DNA of 64,000 bases. It comes from Takakia lepidozioides (lineage: Eukaryota; Streptophyta; Takakiopsida; Takakiales; Takakiaceae). Both the position numbers and the translations under genes were made by a program. This document shows, one piece after another, positions 23,381 to 35,524 of the stretch. The DNA lies in assembly GCA_030704615.1 (NCBI GenBank), contig CM060734.1, positions 37,030,042-37,094,041 of the forward strand, written 5' to 3'. The notes beneath the pieces are model-generated. The model saw nothing but the letters and a program-made list of their open reading frames with translations, ran no database searches and was not told where the DNA came from. Within the stretch, counting starts at the first letter, position 1, and each line of letters starts with the position of its first letter.

Positions 23381-23594
23381 CCCTCGATGGGATGCGTGTT
23401 GAATAATAGGCTCTGTAAATTCCCTGGACGTTAAAAAAACTTTATCTTTCCTTCATATGTTTTACCTGGATAATTGCCAGAAAATATTTATTTTGTAGTA
23501 AGTTGGAACACATCTAATATTTATTTGACCAATATGACATTAAATTTCTAAATAAAGATGTTTTTTTAATTTTCTTTAATAATTTAATAATATA

Positions 23595-23770
23595 ACCGGA
23601 CCCTTAACCGGAACCGGCAATTCTTTCCAGCAAATAACCGGAACCGGAACCGTCCTAATGTTCAAGAACCGGAATGGAACCGGAACCGGAGAACCGGAAC
23701 CGCTTATTCTTCATCCCAAACAACCGCCCCGGAACCGGAACCGCAAACCCTTAGAACCAGAACTGGAGGT
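23595..23770. repeat. Second degenerate (GGAACC)n array
   Basis: Same hexamer as 22880-23100. Between the two arrays lies an AT-rich stretch (23400-23590) with no recognisable content. Confidence 0.85.
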
Positions 23771-24398
23771 TCTTGAAAAAAAACTAGAACCGCCCAACAC
23801 AACCTGCAACGTGGCACACCTGCAGCAACCAATACTTCCGGTGACAATATAGTTGTCTTCTCCCCCAAACGTGCAAAAGCATCTGCCAACAACGTGCCAT
23901 GACAAATGAATCAAACTTGTTGATAATTTTACTCAAAAATAACAAATGTTGTACACCAAAATAGTACAACAAACACTTGAGCAATGCAACGCCTACTTAA
24001 TGAGCACATTCAGACATACAAGCGATGAGGAGTCAAAGTCTTGTCAGACGCAAGATTGCTTTTATCAAAGTAGAACAGTGATAGCATGCGTGCTTGTTTC
24101 ACAAAATGCATGTGTGTGAAACTCCTATCAAAGCTGCACTTGCACAAAGCCTCCTCAGTCTAAATTTAAATTTGGATCTCAGTGATAACTGAAGTTCCAC
24201 ATCTATAGTGTGTGCCCCTCAAACCATCCTATGTCTTAGTATACATCAAGGTGCATCCATCTCAAAACCCTGATATCCAAAAGAGTTCAAATCAAGACAT
24301 AGATCTCGCAGACCAACTTTGCTCACACAAGGGCATTTGCTGGAGGGAGCCAACAATGACAGCTGTGTGTAATGCAAAATGAACTACCTTGTGGATCA

Positions 24399-24611
<213 letters not shown>

Positions 24612-24984
24612 TTACCTAATCTACTCATTTAGGGTTACGGGTTGAGTAGAAGCCCATGTTAAGTTCAAGGTCTTTCATCACCTAATCTAGTCGAATTGAG
24701 TAGTACAAGTGGTGTCAAATGGAGGCCCATACTTGGGCATCTGCTTACCAGCACAACAACAACCACCTTCCAGAATTTCTGAAGTCCAAACCCATCACCC
24801 CATGGTCTTTGCTACTATGCATCGTCACTGGCTAAAATCCTCGACCTCCTAACCTACTGGAGGAAATTGACAGTACTCAGCTGCCAAAACTTACTGACCT
24901 GGGACCTCGTCAGGCATGAATCGAAGCAATGATCCTGGAGAACGGGCAACATTGCGCATGTTCCAGGCGTTGTTGGCTAGCAAA

Positions 24985-25800
24985 CAGGCTGAAATAAGTC
25001 AAAGAAGAAGGTGCCCTCACCACATTGTCCTCGACCTTGTGTCAGGACCCATGGGGGATTTGACTGACCATGAACCCAAGAGGACCTCTTGTGTGTGCTG
25101 CCGTGTCTGTAGTCAGGCAATGTCAGATTGGTCTGCGAGAACCACCACGATGCAGCTGAGCGGGCAGAGATTGAAACACGGCTTGCTAAGACCAAGCTGA
25201 CTCTCCCAAGAACCTTGTAAACATCAGGAAGAATATCAAATCATGGTACTAACAGGAGCCAACAGCCCACATTTGCACTATGGACAAACTTCTTCACATC
25301 GTACATTAAGAAAAAGCCACACTTTGTGATTGCGGTTGTCGCACCATCGTGAAGGATCTTTAAAAAACTCATGCCAACTCTGCTCCGTGCTGCAAATTCA
25401 GGGCGAAGTCAGATGAGAGGGAAAAACAGGCTGAAATATGTCGAAGAAGAAGGTGCCCTCACCACATTGTCCTCGACCTTGTGTCATGACCCATGGAGGA
25501 TTTGACTGACCATGAACCCAAACGGACCTCTTATGTGTGCTGCTTGTGTCTGTAGTCCGGTAATGTCGGATTGGTCCCTGAGAACCACCACAGTGCAGCT
25601 GAGCGAGCAGAGATTGAAACACGACCTGTTAAGACCAAGTTGACTCTTCGGAGAACCTTGTAAACAGCAAGAAGAATACCAAATCATGGTACTAACAGTC
25701 GCCAAGAGCCCACAAGATGGACAAACTTCTTCACATCGTACATTGAGAAAAAGCCACACCTTGCGATTGTGGTTGTCCATCGTGAAGGTGGCCAGCCGCT
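24985..25800 (-). pseudogene. Tandemly duplicated OSB fragments (about 440-bp period)
   Basis: The blocks 24985-25345 and 25420-25760 are near copies. The minus strand of the left copy reads NLTLPDYRHGSTHKRSSWVH then GQSNPPWV, and further upstream (25310-25395) STEQSWHEFFKDPSRWCDNR then NHKVWLFLNVR. Together these are the two halves of an OSB PDF motif (family form WxxFFxDPxxWWDNR...PDFKHK...LWxxxxNPPWV). The right copy lacks the first half because SEC13 sequence replaces it at about 25780. Relatives of these blocks stand at 46431-46970. Confidence 0.7.
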
Positions 25801-25996
25801 TCCCATAGTAGTCGATGGCCACATCGTGCACCACATCTTCATGCCCGGATTCTAGGGTTTGAGTCCCTGTCCGCTCCCTATCCCACCAGCTCCGCTCGTC
25901 GTCTCTTATGATCAGATTCGACACTAAAACAAAACAAACATAGCTCCGCCCTGTTCGACATCTCTCATAATCAGACTCGACACTATAAGGAAGCAA
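25484..25996 (-). CDS. Chimeric ORF: SEC13 first exon fused to OSB segment (inverted copy)
   Basis: A 170-codon minus-strand frame. It contains the 25484-25900 equivalent of the 13158-13634 ORF: TLESGHEDVVHDVAIDYYGK, RLATFTMDNHNRKV, then WLFLNVRCEEV. The last piece is shared with the un-fused OSB copy at 25310-25395, which exposes the fusion point near 25780-25790 (ATCGTGAAGG is common to both). The frame stays open through a cysteine-rich tail. No complete WD40 or OB fold is present. Two copies staying open is notable but does not prove translation. Confidence 0.6.
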   Translation of the reverse strand: MLPYSVESDYERCRTGRSYVCFVLVSNLIIRDDERSWWDRERTGTQTLESGHEDVVHDVAIDYYGKRLATFTMDNHNRKVWLFLNVRCEEVCPSCGLLATVSTMIWYSSCCLQGSPKSQLGLNRSCFNLCSLSCTVVVLRDQSDITGLQTQAAHIRGPFGFMVSQILHGS

Positions 25997-26490
25997 ACAC
26001 AGCTCCGTCCTGTTTGTCGTCTCTCACTATCAAACTCGACACAAAGAAAACAAACAGATGGAAGGGGAGACAAAAAAACGCTTAGTCCCCTCTACTCATG
26101 ACTGGATGGATGAATGTAGCGATAGATGGATGGATTTTGGGTTTTCCATCAATACATCCATCCATTCATTTGTTTTTTCATTTGTTGGCCACTTTAATTT
26201 CATCCATTCATCCAAAATGAATCTTTAAATGAGTTTCACTGTTAGTTCATCCAATGCTGCCAGCTCAGCGTTTGCATTATCATTCGTTCCTACGTTCATC
26301 CAATAGTTGCCAGCAAGGCGTTTGTTGTATCATTCATTCATACGTTCATCCAGTGCACAAAAGTTATGTTTGATACATTCATCCAATAGTTGCCAGCAAG
26401 GCATTTGTGTATCATTCGTTGGGATAATACAGTTGTTTTGTTTCACTAACCTTAACCAGCAGTCGATTAGTTTACTGTTAATCTGATGGG
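25640..26490. repeat. Inverted copy of 12650-13500
   Basis: Includes the SEC13 block, the CTCGACACTA/GTCGTCTCTC direct repeats (three diverged units at 25880-26045) and the GGATGAAT-rich DNA. With 12650-13500 it forms a pair of long inverted repeats about 12 kb apart. Confidence 0.88.
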
Positions 26491-26509
26491 TCAGTGAACG
26501 TATTTCAAT

Positions 26510-27185
26510 GCTACGGTCATGTACACGACTACCTCCCATCCACAGAGCCTCTGCCACGTGCCACTTTCACCCCTCGTGTTCGCCCATACTCATGCCACGT
26601 GCAGTATCCAGAGTGCGCCATGGAAGTCATATGTTCCAGTCATAACGACCACCCCACCCCCATCCTGCATAATTTGACTCCACGTGTGGACCTGAGATTA
26701 AACGTCTGAAGTCATATATGCCAGTCACGAAAGACCCTCCCACTCCATATTGTCATGCCACGTGTCATGTCCAGTCTAATCCACGTATTGTCCTGGGGTT
26801 AATCTGCGGAAGTCACCCTGTCATGCCACGTGTCATTCCCGGTATTCTCCACGTGCTGTCCTGGGGTTAATCCGTGGAAGTCATATATGCTAGTCGTGGA
26901 GACCCTGTCGCCTTCCCTTTGACGTGACATGTGGCATATCCCTTCCGTTCCACGTGAAGCTGACATGGATTCGCAGTCATTTACTACGGTCCTATCAATG
27001 ACTATGATTAGGCGTCCCCGTTGCCACGTCAACAATGAGCTCCACGACTAGCAGATACAACTCTATGGCGCTTATGACTCATTTATCACAATTGACTGGG
27101 TTTATCTGACCAGGCAGTCATGCAGTCATAAAAGGCTGATACGATTGGAAAATAACAGACGTAAAAGCCGGGATCTGTTGTAGTG
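26510..27185. repeat. Right-end subterminal region of the CACTA family
   Basis: Direct copy of 16580-17118 with an extra internal duplication (26690-26890). Rich in GTCATATATGCCAGTCG and CCACGTGTCATG motifs. Ends in TCTGTTGTAGTG. Confidence 0.88.
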
Positions 27186-28650
27186 TATAAATCTTGTAAG
27201 ATCCAAGTCCCGTTTTCAAGCAGGGACTTATATTCCTCTTGCATTGCACAAAGCCACTCATTGCGTTCTGGGGATGCAACGGCCTCGTCAACGGTTAGGG
27301 GTTCATCAGGGACATTACCAGATATAGTGGCAACATTACATGTGTAGCTCCCTTTTCCAACAAGGATCACCCAATCGCCAAAACGGGAGGGGGGGTGGCG
27401 AAAGCGAGCATTACGCTCGAGAGTAACTGCTGTGACAGTATTAGTGGCGATAAGTGGGCCAGAGTGGGCCGCAACGGCGTCAGTAGGATCCTCCTAGGTG
27501 GTGAACGTAGTGATGCTGGGTTCACCGGTGATGGCAGCCTCGAGCGCATCAATGCTCGCTGGCGCCTCGTGGTGAGGCTTAGCATCACCAGAGGTGGTGA
27601 CATTGGGTGGTGTAAGCCGCTCTGGGCTCTCGGGAATGCCGAGCTCGACAACAAGAGGCAAGTCTTCCATAAGTGCCACCTCAGCAGGCGCAACATGGGG
27701 CAAGGCTCCAGCGCGCACTCCCACTGCTTGAGCTGGCAGATCAAGAGCGACCTGTCACTCAAGTGAACAATGGAGCTGTCAACGGGTGGGTCATATCGGT
27801 CGCCTCCATTCAAATTTAGCTCATCAAAAAGTACATCCCGGCTTTCAATGATGCGACGAGAAACATTGTCCCACGGCCTGTAGGCTTTACTTGTCTCACT
27901 GTAGCCCATGAGTATGTAGTGCTTACTTTTCCGATCCATCTTCTCACGTAACTCAGAAGGAATATGGACATATGTACTGGAACCAAACACACACACATGG
28001 GCTGCTGAAGGTTTGACCCTGTACCACATTTGATAAGGGGTTGTGAAGTTGGGAAGTTGACGTGAACCAGTGCGATTGAGTATGTAGACAGCCGTGTGAG
28101 CAGCTTCGCCCCAGAAGCGTGGATGGACATCGCTTGCATAGATCATGCTGCGTGCTGATTCAATGATGGTGCGGTTGTCTCTTTCAGCTGGCACCCCATT
28201 TTCTTCTGGGGTGTAAGCACACGTCACCTCGTGCTTGATATTCTTTGCAGCCAAGAACTCTTCAAACTGAGTGTTGCAGAACTCCATACCACGATCAGAC
28301 GTGAGGATCTTTATGGTATGCCCAGTTTCTCGTATCATCTGTCCTAGGAACCGGCGGAGGCACTCAAGAGTTGCTCTCGCTGTTTTCTCCTTAGTACAGT
28401 AGATGATCCGAAAGCCAGAGTGGTCGTCCTTAAATAGGGCAAAATACTTAGCCCCACTTACTGTAGGAATGTTGATGGGTCCGCACAAGTCACAGTGGAC
28501 CAAGTCACCAATCATCTCAGCTTTCTCACGATGATTTTTCCAGGGAAAAGGTGCCCTATGACTCTTTCCATATGCACAACCAATGCAAAAGGATGGATTT
28601 TGGCTTCTCCCACTGATAATCAGTTCATCAACCAAGTCCTTAGCCTCCAT
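27186..28650 (-). pseudogene. Copia integrase and start of reverse transcriptase
   Basis: The longest frame (27367-28650, 427 codons) holds the end of the integrase zinc-binding region (CIGCAYGKSHRAPF), the catalytic triad in LVHCDLCGP, ILTSDRGMEF and YTPEENGV, and the C-terminal Copia domain (LMGYSETSKAYRPWD). After a frame change at about 27370, EPLTVDEAVASPERNEWLCA then MQEEYKSLLENGTW is the first block of Copia RT. It ends at 27186 with the TIR of the CACTA element, after WILQDL. Everything distal to that (the YxDD RT core) is absent. The N terminus contains stops upstream of 28650. Confidence 0.9.
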
Positions 28651-29099
28651 ATTCCCCCCATATCCCTGATCATCTGATCATGATGAACGTGGCCAAGTCG
28701 CAGATGCCAGATATCAATATGCTAGGTGCTATCCTTTTTTGTCTGCACTCCAATCACCTTGGCCGAGAAAGCACTATGGTTGCTGGATTTGGATGGCAAG
28801 ATGACAGAGATAAGGAGCCTGTAAATACCACACTCCACAATGCCATGCATTACAACCTCCCCTCCAGCCATCAAATGACAACCACCTTGGGTGTGAAGTG
28901 TATCAATCCCACGCTGAACCCCTTGAGAGGTTGAGAACAAGTTTCGACCCAATTTTGGAACGTGAACAACGTCCTTCAACACTCGTGATGCTCTTGCCCG
29001 TCGACCCAGGTTCTGAATGCTATGTCACCAACCCCTTGGGCATAGCACCACTCCTCCAATTCCTTCTACCGGCTGCTTCTCGCTTGAGATGTCACGATA

Positions 29100-29750
29100 G
29101 GTAGAAAACCACTCTCTGGTTTGAGTCATGTGTTGTGAGCAACAACTGTCAACGTACCAATTTTCAGAGCAGGGCCCCAAAGCAGAGGCCATGAAGGCTC
29201 GGAAAGTCTTTCCGCCAGATGCTCCCTTTGATTCCTCTTTCTTTGGTTTAGCTTTCTTCTCCTTGGGACATTCTTTCCCCTAGTGTCCTAGCTCCCCACA
29301 ATTCCAACATGCAGTAACTTTCTTACGCTCTCCAATCTCCTGCTTGCGCTTTTCTCGTTGTTCTGGAGTGAGCTGCGGCTTCCCAGATGGTGACCCACCT
29401 TTGGGCTTGAAAGTGGCCGCGTAGGCTGTGGCTCCTCCCACCTTGTTGGCACTTCGGTGATCAAGATCACACATGCGAGCTTCTTCTCTAATCAGCCTTC
29501 CCGTCATGACACTGATGGTTCGCTCTACAGTCGGCACATTCTCCCATGAGGACTGGAACGGATCATATGAAGGAGGTAACTGGCTGAGAATCTTGGCCAT
29601 GACGGTGTTGTCAGTAAAAGTATTGTGCATTTGACGATGCAGGTTTTGGGGTAGAACCATCGACTACATCCATTAGAGCTCTCATCTGGAATTGCCACAT
29701 GTGAAAATTTTGAATCTCCTGATGTTTCCCAAGTCTTTGTTGTCAGCCAT
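29100..29750 (-). pseudogene. Copia gag and protease, frameshifted
   Basis: The start is ATG at 29750 (MADNKDLGNIRRF), typical of plant Copia gag. A frameshift follows within 30 codons and is compensated in another frame (HMWQFQMRALMDVVDG). Then LSQLPPSYDPFQSSWENVP, LIREEARMCDL, and the zinc knuckle CWNCGELGH, in which TAG replaces the next residue before GKECP. The protease region reads WYVDSCCSQHMTQ, with Cys where the usual DSG glycine stands. Dead as written. Confidence 0.88.
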
Positions 29751-29839
29751 GCTGCGAAGACCATTTCAACTGACCAGAGAACAAAAGAAACTTTAAACTT
29801 GCACAAGTTCAGCGACTTGTGGCAGTCTGACTCTCAATT

Positions 29840-30168
29840 AACGAGAACCCACGAGAAAAAGAGCTTGCTTGTATACACACAAGCTCGGCAAACTTGTTTT
29901 TACTGATAGACACAATGGCCTGTTTCTACTCACAAGCTCAAAATACTTGACTCTTTCAAGTACGGTGACCTGATCAACTTTCCTACTGTATATGCAGTGC
30001 CCAACTATGATGGCAACCAAAAGATAGTAAAAGAATGATGGAATAATCAGACTGACACAGCTCGCAGGGAAGGGATACGTGGGCCCATAACCTATTTGAG
30101 CAAAGCAATCACTAACACAAGAAGCACCTTGACGTAGGAATGATAAAAGGGAATGTATTAGTTGTAGA
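29840..30168 (-). repeat. Candidate 5' LTR of the Copia element
   Basis: Lies directly upstream of gag and ends near the segment shared with 19565-19645. LTR boundaries (TG...CA) and a primer-binding site were not identified, so the limits are approximate. Confidence 0.4.
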
Positions 30169-30688
30169 TCCCAGTTTGCACTACAGAGCAAAAGCCTCCA
30201 TGATTGCTTCACACACCGACTAACTTACTGCAACTCTTACTGCAACTCTAGCTTCTGTACGCACTCTGCACTGAACTGTATATGTGGTCACACCATTGCC
30301 AAGCTTGCATACATCTTGGTAGGGATGCTTGCATGTAACTAATCATTCCCTAATGTACCAAGAACCTATATATATCAAGAACCTGCAACTAACCTCATAC
30401 CGTATAAGAACCTGAATATATTACCACTACAAAAGTGATAATCATATTGCATGTGTCATGGTTTGAGATGTAGACATAATTTTGCCTCGGTTAAAGACAT
30501 AGCAATTGCAGATTGCTTCTTGCTACACCATTCGCCACCAAAAAAACATAGCCATGTGTAGAATGACCATTAATCTCTGATCTCTATGCCCTTGCTAGCA
30601 GCGTCTCAGATATCATGTGAGTATACTCAAGTAAGCTATTTTTTATAATTTGCCGAAACCCAGGTTTCGTTTTGCTTATTTTTGTGGT

Positions 30689-30690
30689 AT

Positions 30691-30728
<38 letters not shown>
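30689..30728. repeat. (TA)n(GA)n microsatellite
   Basis: About ten TA units followed by about ten GA units. Confidence 0.95.
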
Positions 30729-30731
<3 letters not shown>

Positions 30732-31100
30732 GGGAATTATATCAAATTTATTCCATTATCTCAAGTTCGTTTAGGAAATTCGAGTTTTGATTATATTATA
30801 TTATTTGGTATTTTCTTGATATGTCTCATGGCACTATGAGGGTTTTAATTAGTTTTTTTTCCAATAGTTTCAAGTAAATTTTCACTTAGTTATTTTTTGA
30901 AGAATACCAAACTTATCATAGGTCGTAATACAATTGTATTTGTACAATAGATTGTAAATATATTGTACTTGAGCCTTTTCTCTCCTTTTTTTATTTCTAG
31001 TTTGGAGAACAGGGGGGAAAGGCCTTGGAGAACTTTATTTAGAATTATTTGAAGGGGAAAAAACTTAAAACCTGCCTATGTTCATGTTTGTAGTGTCAGT

Positions 31101-31110
31101 AATCCCTATG
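31101..31110. repeat. LINE target-site duplication, left copy
   Basis: AATCCCTATG at 31101-31110 recurs at 33385-33394, immediately after the poly(A) tail of the LINE. Confidence 0.75.
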
Positions 31111-33384
31111 GAAGAATGAGCACGCAAGCATTCCAGGTCCAGGGAGATAATATCCCGAGACTCAGTGCGGGAGCGACTGAGCCAAAAGCTTAGAGCCAAG
31201 TTGGCCTTTTGGAGTTCGGCTATATTGTCCATGGCAGGAAGGGCTCTAGTTCTGAATCAAATTCTTCTTGCGTCAGTTTGGTACCCAGCTTCGGTTTGGT
31301 CCCCGGGTTGTAAACTGATTGACAAGATCAAATCCATGATGAAGAACTTTCTGTGGGGAGCCAACCCGCAACACCCGACCAAACGAGCTCTAGTCTCATG
31401 GGCCCAACTGTGTAGACCAAAAAAAGAGGGGGGATTGGGTCTGATAGATCCCTCCTTGCAAATAACTGCCCTTTTGGCTAAATGGATCCCAAGAGCGCTT
31501 TGTTTGGGAGATAGCCCATGGTGTGAGTTAGTAAGGCAGCACATGGTGCTCTCTTGTCCTCCCAATTCACCTTCTTGGGTCCCCTCGCTCAAATGGCTAG
31601 TCCATGGCAATGGAAAGTCTAAAGGCTCGGGCTCGAAGGCATGGAACTCAATATGGGAAGCTTGGAAAATTCTTAGTCCGCATTTGACTCAAAGAAGAGC
31701 AGCCTGTTTTGAAGAGGCAGTCAGGCAGCCCCTGTTTGGTAATGTTAATCTTGACTATGGGCCTCTGATTACCCTTCACCACTTGGGAAGCCAAGGGCCT
31801 CTCTCATGTGGTCAATTCCTAGACCCCTCTTTGCTATCCTCCATGGTCTCTGCTTCGTCAATCAAACATGGATGGGACCACATCAAGGCATGAGTCTCAT
31901 ATGTCTAGCCACTATTGCAAGGAGGTGGTTGCATGGACACCGATGTTCCCTGTTGGTTTGGGTGCTCAATGGTTTTACGAATGTGGCTATTTTGGCGTTA
32001 GGCTCTTTGGACACGCAATGGCTGGGGCTGCATTTCGCCTCGTCCTATAATGGGATGCTAACCTACGATGACGCGGGGGATTTGCACAAGGACTTGGCAT
32101 ATAGAATTAGAGTGTTGGACTACACCTCCGGTGCTCCAGACCCCAAGCCTCCCCCAGGTGACGAGTGCAGTTGGGCCCGTTCAGCATCCCTGCTTTGGTT
32201 CCTATGCTTCCCTCTCAACAGGTTGTAATTCGATCCAGGGGAGTGGACTTGGATGGATAAAAAGAAATCCCCATTTTTGGGATACACTGTTAGAGCAGGC
32301 TCTAGGATGCTCCTTGGACAGGCCAATTTCTCGGCGAAATGGGATAGAAAATGGACCTTCAACCTGCAGCCTTCGGCATGGAACAAGGTTTGGAAAAACA
32401 TTTGGCTCAAACAACGCTTGGCCAAAATTTGTGCTTTCCTGTGGAAGATTGCCAATAGGATCCTTCCAATGGCTGCTTCATTTCTAGATCATGACCAATG
32501 TTGCAAGCTTTGTAACAACAATATCCTAGAAACCATGGAGCATGCTCTTGTTGAATGTCATATTTATGCTCGAACATGGCGGCTGGTCTCGGGTTTCTAC
32601 TCTCACTGGGGATCAGTTGCCTAACCTCTCGTCTCCCCTGATGTTACTAAATCTGCACTCAAATTCTATCTGGAACACTTGCCCAATCTGGGCCTATCTC
32701 AGAGCTCACGCACTGTGGAGTTTATGGAAGACTAGATGCAGCTTAGTGTTTGATGGGAGGTGCCCCAACATCAGATTAGTTCTCTATAAACTATACTCTG
32801 ATATGATTGCTGAGGGGCATAAGGCATGGGTGTCTCTGCAAACAGCTACCAACAGGTGCGGGGAGAGAAGACATCGTCAACTACTCGCGGAATTCGACCT
32901 CACCTGGGCTAAAGGCAGTCTCCTCTGCACCATGCTCTTTGACACTCGAGTCACTTGGCATGATGCCCTTCCCCGGGAATGGCAAGTCGCCAGCTGACTC
33001 TGATGCAAACTGGAGGCACCAGAAGCTGCGAGTCTCCAAGTCCAAAGCTCAGCTGTATTTTGGGGTTTAGAGATTTCATGCTAAGACGCTGGTATATTGA
33101 TGCTAGTGTTTAGCTCCACTTCCCCACTTTTTTCTTGTCTCCAGGTTTTCATCCTTAAGCGTGGTAGTTAGAGAAGCAGCTTCTCCTGTGCCATGGTTCT
33201 CTTCGACAGTTATGGAGCATTTACTTTCCAGCTTTTCTCCCCCTTCCCTGTGCTACCGGGTGTTCCCCATGTGATACACTTACACGGTACCCCCTGGAGG
33301 TTATTTTTTCCTCCTATCTGTTTTCCTACTTTTTATAATAAAGCTCCCAAGGCCTCCGCTCCCTGTTTGCCAAAAATAAAAAAA
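31111..33384 (+). mobile_element. 5'-truncated LINE (non-LTR retrotransposon)
   Basis: A 2,274-bp insertion flanked by AATCCCTATG and ending in an A-rich tail (33372-33384). It contains only the C-terminal part of ORF2, downstream of the RT core, which is typical of 5'-truncated LINE copies. Confidence 0.85.
31150..32997 (+). pseudogene. LINE ORF2 C-terminal part (post-RT and zf-RVT zinc-binding region)
   Basis: 31165-31893 encodes the conserved stretch after plant LINE RT: AKLAFWSSAILSMAGRALVL, QILLASVWYPASVW, MMKNFLWG, LVSWAQLCRPKKEGGLGLID. After two or three frame changes, 32253-32624 gives the zf-RVT domain (WKNIWLKQRLAKICAFLWKI, CCKLCNNN...MEHALVECHIYARTW), and 32640-32997 gives the usual tail (ALWSLWKTRCSLVFDGR). 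No YxDD catalytic core or endonuclease is present. A dead copy. Confidence 0.88.
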
Positions 33385-33394
33385 AATCCCTATG
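33385..33394. repeat. LINE target-site duplication, right copy
   Basis: AATCCCTATG directly follows the A-rich tail, matching 31101-31110. The first one or two A bases are ambiguous with the tail. Confidence 0.75.
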
Positions 33395-35520
33395 TCTGTC
33401 TAATATATTGTTTTCCGTAAAAACATTGGGACCCTATTACTGTGTGTTTTGTTTTGCTGGCGCCTCCATTTGTGCCTGAGCAGGCACATAAATGGCTTAC
33501 AAAGTTCTACCAAACCCATGGGGCCATCTTGGGAAATTTGAACCCGTGGACGGTCGTCTATACTAACATAACCTATTCCTGATAGCATACCCTATATACG
33601 GTGAAATATGATATGGGTTCTATCTCCGTGTCAATGTTGATAACCCTATACCTGTCACGGGGCCTCTACACGCTCGGTATTGTGGTGCTCACTGGATTCC
33701 AGCCCAGAACAAAAACTGTTTGGGCGAATGGGAGGGCGGCGTCAGAGTAGGCGAGACGGTGTTAATGGGCCTCTCGCACGCTCTTTATTATTGCGTCTGA
33801 CCGCGGGCAGCGCAGGACATGGGCCTGCCTCTGCCCACGGCTCGCACGCGCCAACCTCTCTGTGCAAACATTATGGGATAATTCCCCACCAATCCCGGCC
33901 CTCCCCTCGTCCATTCTTAAGTATTTTGCAAGGGCAACACACCCCAACTTTATTTGAATGATCGCCCTGTCCACCCCTAATAACACCGTGTCAGCACCCA
34001 TCATGGTCATTGCCTGATTCTTGTACCCAAGAAATCTGACCTTGGAGCTTACCCTAATGTGTTCTTATCCCCTCATTTATATTAAGAAGACACATGGATG
34101 GATGCATCCTAGCCCTGCCTTGGTGCAGCAATCAGCATTCATCCATCCCCTTACTTTAGAGCAGTGTTTCCTTCATGATTTCAGGTTCTCCCTGAGGACT
34201 CCTGAGGACTACCTAGTCCCTAGGCAGGGCCAAGGACAAAATGAGGACTCCCTAAAGACTCCCTGAGGACCTAGTCCCTAGGCAGGGCCAATGACAAAAT
34301 GGTAGAGAGAGATTGGAATGTAGAGTTGTTTTAGTGCATGAAAAGGAAAAAAAGGAGTGCATGAAGTGGCTTTTCTTTTACTTTACTTTACTTTTCTTTG
34401 CAGTGGGTTATTTGTTACTGAGAAAAGACAAGGGTACAATTGTAATTAAATCCAAACAATCAGTACAAGTAAAATAAAGTAAAGTAAAGCAAAGAATCAG
34501 TAGTGAGAGGGGTACTAGTGTAGTAAATAGATTTGGATGTTTTGCTTGGTATGTAACGACAGAAGAGGGAGGTAGTACAGCTTTGGATTAATTGCAAACT
34601 TAGTGAGGCTAAGGGAATGTTATGATTGTAGAAAGTGCAGTACTGAGATGCAGGGATGAGTGATGGGTTGCTAATGGCTTGGGGATAACTCAGATTACCA
34701 CTCTGCTAATTATGCTTTGAACTGCCCACAGGAGCAGCCGGTCTCCCACCGGTCTCCCAAGCTCCAGGAGTGTGCAGTGACCGGCATGAAGAGGTAATGT
34801 GTGACCGGCTGTGGGTGCAGTGTGTATGAAATGTATGTCTCTTTCTGTCTCTCTCTCTCTCTCTATCAAGTGTCTTGCTCCTTTGCTATGCAGGCTCGCA
34901 CACTTCGCTGCAGTGTGAAGGTCCAGTCTGATTGGATCTTGTACCAATCCACACCATATCCTTGTCTTTGTCTCCTGTGGGTGCAGTTCCTGTACTGTGC
35001 AGTTTGTTTCCTGGCTTTCAATGCAGCTTAGCTGGCGATCTTCCCGGAGGTTCTCTCTCCACCTTGCCGCTTCATTGGGCATATAGTTGTAGTCGAAGCT
35101 CCCTCTCTCTCCAGCAGAGTGAGCTGCACCCACATGAGTTTCCTCCCACATCCTGGAATTCTGGTGGACTTTGAGAGATTTTGATCTTGTATGCGACCAA
35201 TTTTCTGCGAACATCTGACAAGATGGATTTGGAGAGTAGAACATGAGACTGGATCCCGAGGTGAGGCAGGGAGAATCCGTAGCCCAACTCACTTGTAGAT
35301 TTATAAGACGAAGACCCTCTTTTCTAAAACCCAGAACCTTCAATATACATATATATAGGTATACTGCTCAACCTGAAGCCAATTATTCCGGCATCACTCG
35401 ATTTCTCCTTCTTGTCAAGTTCCTGTCTTGACCTCATGAGTCATGGACATCTTCACTTTTTATCAGTAACCTTGGCGAGACTATATAACATTGCACCAGA
35501 TAAAAGAATGTCGAGTAGGA
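33395..35520. other. Intergenic DNA without a recognised gene
   Basis: It contains a hairpin (33465-33495, TTTGTGCCTGAGCAGGCACA), a short tandem duplication (34191-34302), and a T/C-rich arm (34370-34405) with an imperfect complementary A/G-rich arm (34463-34495). A (CT)n run lies at 34851-34863. A 217-codon minus-strand frame at 34690-35343 has no recognisable motif and is probably chance. Confidence 0.5.
34191..34302. repeat. Imperfect tandem duplication
   Basis: CCTAGTCCCTAGGCAGGGCC occurs at about 34212 and 34269, with CTGAGGACT units around it. Period about 57-60 bases. Confidence 0.8.
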
Positions 35521-35524
35521 CCAG

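Larger units (their letters stand above)
27186..30168 (-). mobile_element. Ty1/Copia retrotransposon, interrupted and degenerate
   Basis: Minus-strand order: candidate LTR (about 30168-29840), gag, protease, integrase, and the first residues of reverse transcriptase. It is cut at 27186 by the CACTA terminus. Frameshifts and stops occur in gag and between protease and integrase. No full RT or 3' LTR follows; an RNase H piece and an LTR-like piece lie at 19440-19645. Confidence 0.88.

Noticed and set aside
30425-31095. CACTACAAAAG ... CTTTGTAGTG-like pair that could bound another CACTA element
   Set aside because: Only about nine terminal bases match, the flanking triplets (TAC and TCA) differ, and no subterminal repeats are visible.
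34690-35343. 217-codon minus-strand frame
   Set aside because: It has no recognisable motif, and frames are also open on the other strand; treated as chance.
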